NCBI RefSeq assembly: GCF_001431725.1
Contig: NZ_CP013106.1
Location: 3,100,001 to 3,164,000, forward strand
Origin: Halomonas huangheensis
GTDB lineage: Bacteria; Pseudomonadota; Gammaproteobacteria; Pseudomonadales; Halomonadaceae
Direction of reading: 5' to 3'
Length of the DNA stretch: 64,000 nucleotides
Shown here: positions 45,944 through 54,989 of the stretch, in pieces
How positions within the stretch are numbered: the first letter of the stretch is position 1
Layout of the letters: each line of letters starts with the position of its first letter
Program-made: the position numbers and the translations under genes
The notes under the pieces: model-generated
What the model was told of the DNA's origin: nothing
The model's input: only the letters and a program-made list of their open reading frames with translations
Databases searched by the model: none

Positions 45944-46954
45944 ATGACACGACCGATTCCCGTTACCATCGTCTCCGGTTTCCTCGGTTCGGGGAAAACC
46001 ACGCTGCTCAACCGGATTCTCAATAGCGATACCGGTATGCGCATGGCCGTAATGGTCAATGACTTCGGTGCCGTCAATATCGACAGCGAGTTGATCGTCA
46101 GCCAGACAGACTCGATGATCAGCCTTGCCAATGGCTGCATCTGCTGCACTGTCGAGAGCGACCTGATCGAACAGCTGCAGCGCTTGATCAGCTCACCGGA
46201 CAGTCGCCCCGAATATCTGATCATCGAGGCCAGCGGCGTTTCCAATCCAACCAGGATCGTCAGCACCCTGCGCTATCCGCAGTTTGCTGGCCGACTGGCC
46301 ATCGACAGCACCATCACCGTGGTCGATGCCGAGCAGTTCGCCGGTCTCGAAGGCGAGATGGCTCAACTGGCCATGGAGCAGCTGGATGTGGCCGATATCG
46401 TACTGTTGAACAAGATAGATATCGCCACCCAGCAGCAGATCGCTGACTTCAAGCAGCGCTGGTCCTGGCCCGGCATCCGTCTCCATGAAACGCGCCATTG
46501 TGAAATCCCACTGTCACTGGTGATCGGCACCGGTAATTTTGATCCTCTGCTCCATGATCAGCGTCTACATCAGACATCCGGGCATGCGCATCACTGCGAT
46601 GAGCATTGCCAACATGGCGAACACCAGCACTCTCATCACGATCACGGTGAATTGTTCGATACCTGGTACTGGCAATGTGACCAACCGCTGTCGCTATCGG
46701 CCCTACGCCGCGCGCTGGCGACCTTGCCCTTGAGCGTCTATCGCGCCAAGGGCTTCTGCCAACTGGCCGAACTCGGCGATCGCAGCGCCATCCTGCATCT
46801 GGTCGGCAGCCGCCACGACATCCAGCCCGGCGAGCCCTGGGGAGAACAGCCGCCCATGACGCGCCTGGTGGTCATTGGCACACACGGCGGCTTCGATCGC
46901 ACCGAGCTGGAGCAGACCTTCAATGCTTGTATTGCGGATCATGCAGCAGCCTGA
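45944..46954 (+). CDS. CobW/COG0523-family GTPase with histidine-rich loop
   Basis: 336 residues from MTRPIPVTIVSGFLGSGKTT. P-loop GFLGSGKT, CxCC motif NGCICC, EASGVSNPTRI and an intact NKID. A histidine-rich loop (HAHHCDEHCQHGEHQHSHHD) near residue 215 suggests Zn, Ni or Co binding. The C-terminal CobW_C domain is present (AKGFCQLAEL). An earlier start at 45923 would add seven residues with no better ribosome site. It follows the amidohydrolase by 81 bases and may load metal into it. It retains motifs that the first CobW of the window has lost. Confidence 0.87.
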   Translation: MTRPIPVTIVSGFLGSGKTTLLNRILNSDTGMRMAVMVNDFGAVNIDSELIVSQTDSMISLANGCICCTVESDLIEQLQRLISSPDSRPEYLIIEASGVSNPTRIVSTLRYPQFAGRLAIDSTITVVDAEQFAGLEGEMAQLAMEQLDVADIVLLNKIDIATQQQIADFKQRWSWPGIRLHETRHCEIPLSLVIGTGNFDPLLHDQRLHQTSGHAHHCDEHCQHGEHQHSHHDHGELFDTWYWQCDQPLSLSALRRALATLPLSVYRAKGFCQLAELGDRSAILHLVGSRHDIQPGEPWGEQPPMTRLVVIGTHGGFDRTELEQTFNACIADHAAA

Positions 46955-46985
46955 TGTCGTGAGAAGAGGCTTGAACGAGGTTACT

Positions 46986-47543
46986 TCAAGACTGCTCGCG
47001 TAAAGCGGCCAGTTGCTGCACGAGCTGTTCACTGCCCAGTTCGTGCATGCGTTGTATATTGCGCTCGGGGATCTGTTCGGGGTTGGAGTAATGCGCCAGG
47101 GCACGCTCGAGCCCTTCCTCACGAAGCACATGCCAGATCGGCCAGGGGGAACGATTGGTGAAGTTGGCCGGGTCATTCTCATCACTGCCGTCGAACACAT
47201 AATCAGGATGGAAACTGGCTAGTTGATAGACGCCTTCGTAATCCTGCTCGACCAGCAGCGCCTCGGCCAGCGCCAGTACATCAAGGTAATCGTCGAAATC
47301 ATTCAGTCCGCTACTGAACACCAGCAGTGCCGTCTCCACTGTCGGCGTCTCGTCCAGATGGCGACAGGTTTCAATCAGCTCCAGCAAGGCGCCTTCGAGG
47401 TCATTGCCGTCCAACACTCGATATTCGATGCTGTCCCGCTCCACCTCACGCCCGGCAAAGGGGCAAACATTGTGGGCAACGACGAAGCGCTCGACCCACT
47501 GACGGGTCGCATTCAGGCAATTCTCGGGATTGACGGCAGGCAT
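46986..47543 (-). CDS. DUF1415 family protein
   Basis: 185 residues. The start (ATRQWVERFVVAHNVCPFAG) and the middle (LASFHPDYVFDGSDENDPANFTNRSPWP) match DUF1415, a family of unknown function common in gammaproteobacteria. A conserved Cys-Pro-Phe and the Phe-His-Pro region are notable. It follows the endonuclease V gene on the same strand by 71 bases. No function is proposed. Confidence 0.82.
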   Translation of the reverse strand: MPAVNPENCLNATRQWVERFVVAHNVCPFAGREVERDSIEYRVLDGNDLEGALLELIETCRHLDETPTVETALLVFSSGLNDFDDYLDVLALAEALLVEQDYEGVYQLASFHPDYVFDGSDENDPANFTNRSPWPIWHVLREEGLERALAHYSNPEQIPERNIQRMHELGSEQLVQQLAALREQS

Positions 47544-47614
47544 GGCGGCTTACAGTTGAGGGAAAGCGGCCAGTATACGCCATCCATAGACCACTGGGTT
47601 GGTGGGTAAAAGGC

Positions 47615-48286
47615 TCAGCGCCGAGATGCCAAACGATCCGCCAACCGCGTTGGCTCGGGGAGCTTGTAACGACCGAGACAGGCCAGCGCCCACTGTGTCG
47701 CGGTATCCACCGAGAGACGGTGGCCCGGCGATACGAACACCGGTTTTACACTCTGTCGCGAACGCATCACCACGCCAAGGACTTCATCGCCATCGCGCAA
47801 GGGTGTATAGGCGCCACGCTGATTCTCCACTTCACCATGCTGGCCTGTCAGGCGTTTCTTGGCCACACCCAGTGAGGGCCTGTCCAGCCATAACCCGAGA
47901 TGCGCCGCGACGCCCAGCCGACGTGGGTGTGCAACACCATGACCATCGACCATGATCAGATCGACATCGCTCTGCAATTGCGCAAAGGCCTGCAAGGCCG
48001 CGGGGATTTCACGAAACGACAGTAGTCCCGGAATGTAGGGCATCCGAGTTGGTGTCTGGACCACCAGCTCCTCGACCACAGCCAACGACGGCCACTCCAG
48101 CACCACCACAGCAGCTCGCGTAACCTCCCCATGCTGTTCGAAACCGATATCGACACCGGCAATATGCCGAACATCAGCAATGCGATCACTACGCTCGACT
48201 CGCGCAGCCAGCTCACGTTGCAGCGCCACCGCCTGCCTCGGCGTCAGATCCCAGTCATGCATCTGGTGGTCAGGCAATATCGGCAT
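47615..48286 (-). CDS. nfi: Endonuclease V
   Basis: 223 residues (223 in E. coli). Catalytic acidic residues lie in IAGVDIGFE, LSFREIPA and IMVDGHGVAHPRR; the Tyr of the PYIPG wedge is present. It nicks DNA at deoxyinosine produced by adenine deamination. Start at 48286 or the Met at 48262; neither has a strong ribosome site. Divergent from sbcD, giving a small DNA-repair group. Confidence 0.9.
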   Translation of the reverse strand: MPILPDHQMHDWDLTPRQAVALQRELAARVERSDRIADVRHIAGVDIGFEQHGEVTRAAVVVLEWPSLAVVEELVVQTPTRMPYIPGLLSFREIPAALQAFAQLQSDVDLIMVDGHGVAHPRRLGVAAHLGLWLDRPSLGVAKKRLTGQHGEVENQRGAYTPLRDGDEVLGVVMRSRQSVKPVFVSPGHRLSVDTATQWALACLGRYKLPEPTRLADRLASRR

Positions 48287-48436
48287 CAGAACATCCAGTC
48301 CATAGCATCACGAGAGAGTAGGAGAAATCGATATTTCCGAGAGACAGGACACTGAACCTGTGTCCGCATCAAGGTAGACTACGTGCAGCCGACAGCGCGC
48401 TCAAGCGCGCAGCGACCAGCCTTCTCCGGGGAACGC

Positions 48437-49744
48437 ATGCTACGACTCATCCATACCGCCGACTGGCACCTTGGCCAGAGCTTCCACGGTCAGGAGCGCA
48501 CCACCGAACACCGCGCCTTTCTCCGTTGGTTGCTCGATACACTCGAGCAGCAGCAAGCTGATGTGCTGCTGGTCGCCGGTGATATCTTCGATGTGGTCAA
48601 CCCTTCACTGCGCGCTCAACAACTACTGTACGACTTCATTGTCGAGACTCATCAGCGTTGTCCTGATCTACATATGGTACTGATCGCCGGCAACCATGAC
48701 AGTGGTGCACGTATTGAGCTTCCCGCACCGCTGATGCAGCGCCTGCATGCCCATGCGCTGGGACGAGTCAGCTGGCTCGATGACGGCAGCCTCGACAGCC
48801 AACGCCTGCTGGTGCCATTGAGCGATGCCAATGGTGATACACAGGCCTGGTGCATGGCCTTGCCGTTCCTGCGCCCAGCAGAGATCACCGGCCGTGGTGG
48901 CCAACAGTCAGCGATCCCGAGTGAGGATGATCGCCCCGACAACAGCTTCAACTACGTGAGTAGCGTCGAACATGTGCATCAGCAACTGATCAACGCCGCC
49001 CGCGAACAGCGTCAACCGGGGCAGGCGTTGATCGCCATGAGTCATGCCCACCTCCACGGCGCGGCAGTTTCCGAGGCAAGCGAAAGGCCGATTGTCATCG
49101 GTGGTGAGGAGTCGATTTCCGCCAGCGTCTTTCCGGCGGATATCAGCTATGTCGCCCTCGGCCACCTGCACCGTGCCCAGCGCGTCGGCGAAGAGCGTAT
49201 CCGCTACAGCGGCAGCCCACTGCCACTCGACTTCAGCGAAGTCGGTTACCCGAATCAAGTGCTGATACTGGAGTTGGATGGAGAGCGGCTTGGCGAAGTA
49301 CAGAGCCTGCCTGTGCCGCGAGCAGTTACCATGCAACGTATTGGCCCCTGCGATCTCAACGAGGCTCTGGAACAGATAGCTCAACTTCCCTCTCGCGAGC
49401 AAAGCCGCGACACCGAATACTGGGCCTGGCTGGAAATCACCATTCGTCTCGACGCCCCAATGGCCGACTTGCGTTCGCGCATCGACGAAGGTTTGGCCGA
49501 TCGAGCGGCACGCCTGCTGCGCCTGCGCCGCGAATTGCCAGGTGGTGATCAACAACAGCAACCACGCAGTGGAGAGCGGCTGGAGGATATCGGCCCTCGT
49601 CAGTTGTTCGAACGCGTCTGGCAGGAACAATGGGGTGCACCCGCTGAGCAGGACGTACTGAGCGATTTTGATCGTCTATGTCAGGACGTGTTGGACGCAG
49701 ACGAGGACGGGCTGGAACAGGATCGCAAGGGAGCTGACGCATGA
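48437..49744 (+). CDS. sbcD: Nuclease SbcCD subunit D
   Basis: 435 residues. Mre11-type phosphoesterase motifs: HTADWHLGQ, VAGDIFDVVNP, IAGNHDSGARIE, MSHAHLHG and ALGHLHRAQ. The start at 48437 follows GGGGAA and begins MLRLIHTADW; an 18-residue upstream extension is not supported. It pairs with the next gene, SbcC, with a 4-base ATGA overlap, to form the hairpin-cutting SbcCD complex. Confidence 0.93.
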   Translation: MLRLIHTADWHLGQSFHGQERTTEHRAFLRWLLDTLEQQQADVLLVAGDIFDVVNPSLRAQQLLYDFIVETHQRCPDLHMVLIAGNHDSGARIELPAPLMQRLHAHALGRVSWLDDGSLDSQRLLVPLSDANGDTQAWCMALPFLRPAEITGRGGQQSAIPSEDDRPDNSFNYVSSVEHVHQQLINAAREQRQPGQALIAMSHAHLHGAAVSEASERPIVIGGEESISASVFPADISYVALGHLHRAQRVGEERIRYSGSPLPLDFSEVGYPNQVLILELDGERLGEVQSLPVPRAVTMQRIGPCDLNEALEQIAQLPSREQSRDTEYWAWLEITIRLDAPMADLRSRIDEGLADRAARLLRLRRELPGGDQQQQPRSGERLEDIGPRQLFERVWQEQWGAPAEQDVLSDFDRLCQDVLDADEDGLEQDRKGADA

Positions 49745-52700
49745 AGATACTCGCCCTGCGCCTGGCACAGCTCGCCTCTCTGCCCGGCCCGGTGGAACTG
49801 GATTTCAGCGCCGAGCCGCTGAACGATGCCGGGCTATTCGCCATCACCGGCCCCACTGGCTCAGGCAAGAGCACCCTGCTCGACGCTCTGTGCCTGGCAC
49901 TGTTCGGCAATACGCCCAGACTGCGCAACGCGCCGGGGCGTGAATCCCCGATCACCGATATCGACGGCAGCGAGTTACAGACCGCCGACCCTCGCACTCT
50001 GTTGAGACGCGGAGCCAGCAGCGGCTATGCCGAGGTCGACTTCATTGGTCGCGATGGACAACGCTACCGGGCACGCTGGGCAGTGCGGCGGGCGCGTAAC
50101 CGCGCCGACGGCAAGCTGCAGGCCGTCGAGCAATCGTTGAGCAACCTCGATGAAGAACGCCTGCTGACCGCCCAGAAACGCGAGTTCGCCGAGCTGCTGC
50201 CGAGGTACCTGGGACTCAGCTTCGACCAGTTCACGCGTGCCGTACTGCTTGCTCAGAGCGAGTTTGCCGCCTTTCTCAAGGCCGATGACAACGAGCGTGC
50301 CGAGCTACTGGAAAAGCTGACCGATACCCATGAGTACTCGCAGATTTCCGCCGCCGCCTACAAGCGCGCCAGTGCCGCACGCGATGAGGTCAAGCGCCTG
50401 GAAGGCCAGCTCGACGACGATCTCCCCGCTGACGAAGCCACACGACAACAATTCGACAACGAGTTGCAGCAGGCCGAGCAACAACTCGCCGCCAGCCATC
50501 GTCAGGCCCAACAACTGGATGACGAACAACGCTGGCTGGAACAGGATCGGCAACAGCAGGCGGGGGTCGACGAAGCCAGTGAACGGCAGAGCCAGGCACA
50601 CAACGACTGGCATGCACTGGAGGATAACCGACGCGATGATGCCTGGCTGACGCTACTCGCCCCACAACGTGACCTGCTGAGACGACATGATGAGTTGCAG
50701 CGTCGCGTCCCCGAGCAGCGTGATCAGTTGGCATGTGTCCATAAGCAAAGCGAACAGGCTGCTACTGCCCTGCAACAGGCGGAAAGCGACGAACACCAGG
50801 CACAGCAGCAGTTGAGCCATCACCAGCAGAGCCTGGATAAGTCTCGCCCTGCCATCGCCGCCGCCCGAGAGTTGTCCACGGCTCTGGCGGCACAACAGCA
50901 TCGCCTTGCCACACTGAAGGAAGAGCGCGACCAACGTCAGCGGCAACTGGCCGAATTGAACGAACAGCACCAGCAATGCCGCTCTCGCTACCAGCAACAT
51001 CTGCAGCAGCGCGATGCTCGTCAAGCGGAGTTGGCCGCGTGGCTGGAACCCGGCCAAGCGGTAGACGCCGCTCGCCAACAGACTCAACAGCAGTGGGAAC
51101 AGTCGTCACAACACGTCCTGTCGCTGACCCAGCTGGCCCAGCATTGGCAGAGTTTCAGCGAAGCCAGCGAACGCCATCGACAACTCCAGCAGCGCCTGAC
51201 CCGCGCCAGCGAGGAACATCAGCAGTGTCTGGAGCTTGGCAAGACCGCACGTCTACGCCTGGACGACGCCAACACGGCTCTGGAGCATGTCAGGCAATTC
51301 GTGCACCGCCAGCAGGCTGCGCGCAGCGAGAGCATCATCGAACTGCGTGCCGCACTCAGTGCCGAGGTGCCTTGTCCGGTCTGCGGCAGCCTCGACCATC
51401 CCTGGCATGACTCCCCTCCCGCAACTCCGGAAGCTGCCCAACTGGCGGCCAGCCAGGCCGAGGAGCAGCGTCAGCTCGATGATGCGCAGCGGGCCGTCGA
51501 TAGCGCCCGGGAGGAACGCGACCAGTTGCTGGGGCGCTATCAGGCCCTCGATGCACAACTCAAGGAAGACCACACCACCCTGCGGAACATCGAGCAACAG
51601 CGCGAGCACGCTCAACAGCAGTTGCAGGCCCACGACCTCCACCACCAGCTTCAGGAGGTGGCCGAAGGCGAGCGCTCCCGGTGGCTTCAGCGCCAACGTC
51701 TGCTCAGCGAACAGCAACGCCAGCAGGCTGATGAGCGTCGTCAGGCACTCGACCGTGCACAACGCGCGTTGGCACCACTGGCTGACGTTCTTGGCGAGGA
51801 CGAGCGCGAGCTGGAGCGCTTCTCCACCCGCGATCAAGGGCTCAATGAAGAGCTGCAGCGTCTGACGCAGCAACTCTCGCCTCTGACACAACGGACGGAT
51901 GAACTTCGCCAGCAACTGACCGCGCAACTGGGCGACCACCACAGCGCCGATGACTGGCAACAGCACCTCGAACAACAGCGCGACCAGACACTCCAGCAAC
52001 GCGACCTGGCCCGACAAACACTTGGCGAGGCTCGCCAGCAGCAGCAGCGTCTGGTCCAGCAACAGCAACACGATCAGCAGCGTCTCGACGCACTGGAGAA
52101 GGAACAACGCGAACTGTGCCAACGTATTGAACAGTGGCGGGCAAAGCACCCTGAGTTGACTGATGACAATCTGGCTCGACTGCTCGATGTGGACGACAGC
52201 GCCCACCGAGCGCTACAGCAACGCATTGCCGACACCCGCTCTCGCCTTCAGGCCGCCGAGGTCAGTCTGGATGAACGTCGCCAACAGTGGCTGAAGGCAC
52301 GTGCCATTCGCTTTCCGGAAACGTCGAGCGAAGCGCTTCTGAGTCGCGAGCAACAGCACCAGGTCGAACAACTGCAGACCACGCTCGATGAGCGCCAGGC
52401 GCAACTCAAACCCGAACTCGATGCTGCGCAATCGCGGCGCGATGCCGCCTGGCATGCGGTAAAGGATGATGACCGCCGTCGTCAACGCATGGCTGAAGGT
52501 CGTGAGCGCCTCGATGCCGCTCGTGCGCAACATCAGCGCTGGGCACGGATCAGTGACCTGATCGGCTCCTCGGATGGCAAGGCGTTCCGGCGTATCGCTC
52601 AGGCCTGGAACCTCGAGCGGCTGATCGAGGAAGCCAACCACCACCTGGCGGGCTTGAGCCGACGCTACCGACTGATACGTGGTGGCAGTGCATTGGGACT

Positions 52701-53034
52701 ACAGATCATCGACCGCGACCTTGCCGATGAACGACGCTCGGTGCACTCGCTGTCCGGCGGCGAGAGCTTCCTGGTATCACTGGCAATGGCGCTGGGACTT
52801 GCCTCATTGGCTTCCGGCGAACTGGCTATCGAGTCACTGTTCATCGACGAAGGCTTTGGCAGCCTCGACCCCCAATCGCTGGCCATGGCCATGGAAGCCC
52901 TCGATGGCCTTCAGGCCCAGGGCCGCCGGGTCGGAGTCATTTCCCATGTCCAGGAAATGCACGAACGCATCCCCGTCCAGATTCGCGTGTTACCCGCGGG
53001 CAATGGCGAAAGCCGTGTCGAGGTAGCAACCTGA
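49741..53034 (+). CDS. sbcC: Nuclease SbcCD subunit C (SMC-like ATPase)
   Basis: 1097 residues. N-terminal Walker A TGPTGSGKSTLLDA near residue 38, a very long Gln/Arg-rich coiled coil, a zinc-hook CPVCG at about residue 545, and a C-terminal ABC signature LSGGESFLVSLAMALGLA with Walker B SLFIDEGFGSLDP. The usual size of SbcC (1048 in E. coli). With SbcD it removes DNA hairpins and protein-blocked ends. CAG/CAA-rich codons make several long shadow frames on other strands. Confidence 0.95.
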   Translation: MKILALRLAQLASLPGPVELDFSAEPLNDAGLFAITGPTGSGKSTLLDALCLALFGNTPRLRNAPGRESPITDIDGSELQTADPRTLLRRGASSGYAEVDFIGRDGQRYRARWAVRRARNRADGKLQAVEQSLSNLDEERLLTAQKREFAELLPRYLGLSFDQFTRAVLLAQSEFAAFLKADDNERAELLEKLTDTHEYSQISAAAYKRASAARDEVKRLEGQLDDDLPADEATRQQFDNELQQAEQQLAASHRQAQQLDDEQRWLEQDRQQQAGVDEASERQSQAHNDWHALEDNRRDDAWLTLLAPQRDLLRRHDELQRRVPEQRDQLACVHKQSEQAATALQQAESDEHQAQQQLSHHQQSLDKSRPAIAAARELSTALAAQQHRLATLKEERDQRQRQLAELNEQHQQCRSRYQQHLQQRDARQAELAAWLEPGQAVDAARQQTQQQWEQSSQHVLSLTQLAQHWQSFSEASERHRQLQQRLTRASEEHQQCLELGKTARLRLDDANTALEHVRQFVHRQQAARSESIIELRAALSAEVPCPVCGSLDHPWHDSPPATPEAAQLAASQAEEQRQLDDAQRAVDSAREERDQLLGRYQALDAQLKEDHTTLRNIEQQREHAQQQLQAHDLHHQLQEVAEGERSRWLQRQRLLSEQQRQQADERRQALDRAQRALAPLADVLGEDERELERFSTRDQGLNEELQRLTQQLSPLTQRTDELRQQLTAQLGDHHSADDWQQHLEQQRDQTLQQRDLARQTLGEARQQQQRLVQQQQHDQQRLDALEKEQRELCQRIEQWRAKHPELTDDNLARLLDVDDSAHRALQQRIADTRSRLQAAEVSLDERRQQWLKARAIRFPETSSEALLSREQQHQVEQLQTTLDERQAQLKPELDAAQSRRDAAWHAVKDDDRRRQRMAEGRERLDAARAQHQRWARISDLIGSSDGKAFRRIAQAWNLERLIEEANHHLAGLSRRYRLIRGGSALGLQIIDRDLADERRSVHSLSGGESFLVSLAMALGLASLASGELAIESLFIDEGFGSLDPQSLAMAMEALDGLQAQGRRVGVISHVQEMHERIPVQIRVLPAGNGESRVEVAT

Positions 53035-53078
53035 GCCATGATAATCTGCATGACCTTCATTTCGTGGGAGCCCATAAG

Positions 53079-54245
53079 ATGACCGCCCAAGACCTGCTCA
53101 AGACATTGGTGGGCTTCGCCACCGTATCGCGTGACTCCAATCTCGAACTGATTGCCTTCGTCGAGGACTATCTTGACCAACATGGTGTCGAACACTGGCG
53201 GATCGAGAGCGACGATGGCGCCAAGGCCAACCTGCTGGCGCGTATTGGCCCGAATGTCGAAGGTGGCGTGGTGCTCTCCGGACATACCGATGTGGTGCCG
53301 GTGGATGGCCAGCCCTGGACCTCCGATCCCTTTACCCTGACCTCCGGCAGCGGCGACAACATCGGTCGGCTCTATGGCCGCGGTACCTGCGACATGAAGG
53401 GCTTCATCGCCTGCGCGCTGGCAGCAGTGCCGCGTTGGCAGCAAGCCGAGCTCGAGACGCCGATCTGGCTGGCACTGTCCTATGACGAGGAAGTCGGCTG
53501 CGTCGGCGCACCGCGCATGATCGAGCGACTGATGGCCTCACACCCCCGCCCCGCCGCGGTTGTTGTCGGTGAGCCGACCTTGATGCAGCCCATCGTCGCC
53601 CACAAGGGTGCAACCAACTTCCGCACCACGGTGATCGGCCGTGAGTCACACTCCAGCCAGGTCTACCAGGGCGTTTCGGCGATCCATGTCGCGGCACGTC
53701 TGGTGACCCGCATCGAAGATGTGATGGCCGAGCTCAAGGAAGAAGGACGAGTCGATGAAGCCTTCAGCGTGATTCACTCGAGCCTCCACGTCGGACGCAT
53801 CGAAGGCGGTACCGCCATCAATATCATGGCGCGACGCTGTACCTTCGAATGGGAAATTCGCCACCTGCCCACCGATGATGCCAAGGAACTGCTGGCCCGT
53901 GTTGAAAGCAGTGCCGAACGCCTGCAAGCCGATATGCGCACCCGAGCACCGGAAGCCTCCATTACCACCGAGGCCCTCAACACCACCGTGCCGGCATTGG
54001 CGGACCGCGACAACCGCGATGCCCTCGAGCTGTGCCATGCCCTACTCGGCCACTCCGAGGCTGCGGGCGCCGTGGCCTATGCCACCGAAGCGGGTCAATT
54101 CCAGTTGGCGGGATTGCCGACAGTAATCTGTGGTCCCGGCAGTATCAGTCAGGCACACCAGCCGGACGAATATATCGACAGTGACCAACTCGAGGCCGGC
54201 AGCCAGTTCATGCAGGCGCTGGGCGAACGACTGAGGAAGGCGTGA
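53079..54245 (+). CDS. argE: Acetylornithine deacetylase-like M20 peptidase
   Basis: 388 residues. Zinc-site segments LSGHTDVVPVDG, GRGTCDMKGF, LSYDEEVG, VVGEPT and the C-terminal His in SQAHQPDEY fit ArgE of the M20 family. The ATG at 53079 follows GGGAG by nine bases. ArgE makes ornithine from N-acetylornithine in arginine synthesis. A class I amidotransferase follows after three bases. Related M20 deacylases (DapE, succinyl-type) cannot be fully excluded. Confidence 0.85.
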   Translation: MTAQDLLKTLVGFATVSRDSNLELIAFVEDYLDQHGVEHWRIESDDGAKANLLARIGPNVEGGVVLSGHTDVVPVDGQPWTSDPFTLTSGSGDNIGRLYGRGTCDMKGFIACALAAVPRWQQAELETPIWLALSYDEEVGCVGAPRMIERLMASHPRPAAVVVGEPTLMQPIVAHKGATNFRTTVIGRESHSSQVYQGVSAIHVAARLVTRIEDVMAELKEEGRVDEAFSVIHSSLHVGRIEGGTAINIMARRCTFEWEIRHLPTDDAKELLARVESSAERLQADMRTRAPEASITTEALNTTVPALADRDNRDALELCHALLGHSEAAGAVAYATEAGQFQLAGLPTVICGPGSISQAHQPDEYIDSDQLEAGSQFMQALGERLRKA

Positions 54246-54248
54246 TTC

Positions 54249-54977
54249 ATGGCTCCACTGATCATCATCAAGACCGGTGACAGTTTTGCCGATGTCATCG
54301 AACAGCTGGGTAATTTCGAGCAGCTGTTCATCAACGGCCTCTCGGCGCCTGGTTCACTGAGCATCGAAGTCATCGATGCACGCCACGCGTCGCTGCCCGA
54401 CCCCACCACGCTGAGTGGTGCAGTGATCACCGGTTCCCATGCCATGGTCACCGACCGAGAAGCATGGAGCGAAGCACTCAAACCCTGGCTACAACAGGCA
54501 CTGGCAGTCGATCTGCCGCTGCTGGGTGTGTGTTATGGCCATCAACTGATGGCCGATGCATTGGGCGGTGAAGCGGGATATCACCCCGCCGGCAGGGAGT
54601 GTGGCAGCTTTGCGATTCAACTGGAGGACTGTGCTGGTAGCGACCCACTGTTCAGTGGCCTGCCCCGCACCTTCCCGGCCCATCTGACCCATTCGCAGAC
54701 GGTGCTCAGCGCGCCAGCGAGTGCCGAGATACTGGCCCGCAATGCGCACGATCCACACCAGGCGCTACGCTACGGTCCACACCAGTGGAGCGTGCAGTTC
54801 CACCCCGAGTTCAATGCCGAGGTGATGCAACGCTACACCGCTCACCAGCGAGATGCCCTCGAACAACAGGGTGTCGATCCAGAGGCTCTGTACAAGGGAA
54901 TCTGTTCAACCCCCGATGCCAGCTCGCTACTGGCGCGTTTTGCCGAACTGGTGGCAAGGCAGTCCAACGCCGCCTGA
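54249..54977 (+). CDS. Class I glutamine amidotransferase
   Basis: 242 residues. Nucleophile motif LLGVCYGHQLMADALGG, the VITGSHAMVTD loop and QFHPEF His-Glu pair mark a GuaA-type GATase domain (YfeJ-like group). It starts three bases after argE, so the genes are co-transcribed, but an argE-linked role is not obvious. Stand-alone proteins of this type have no well-defined substrate. Confidence 0.8.
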   Translation: MAPLIIIKTGDSFADVIEQLGNFEQLFINGLSAPGSLSIEVIDARHASLPDPTTLSGAVITGSHAMVTDREAWSEALKPWLQQALAVDLPLLGVCYGHQLMADALGGEAGYHPAGRECGSFAIQLEDCAGSDPLFSGLPRTFPAHLTHSQTVLSAPASAEILARNAHDPHQALRYGPHQWSVQFHPEFNAEVMQRYTAHQRDALEQQGVDPEALYKGICSTPDASSLLARFAELVARQSNAA

Positions 54978-54989
54978 TGCTAGCACCAA

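Noticed and set aside
51253..52206. Minus-strand frame of 317 codons in sbcC
   Set aside because: The Leu/Val-rich translation arises from the complement of Gln/Glu-rich coiled-coil codons; it mimics a membrane protein but is a shadow.
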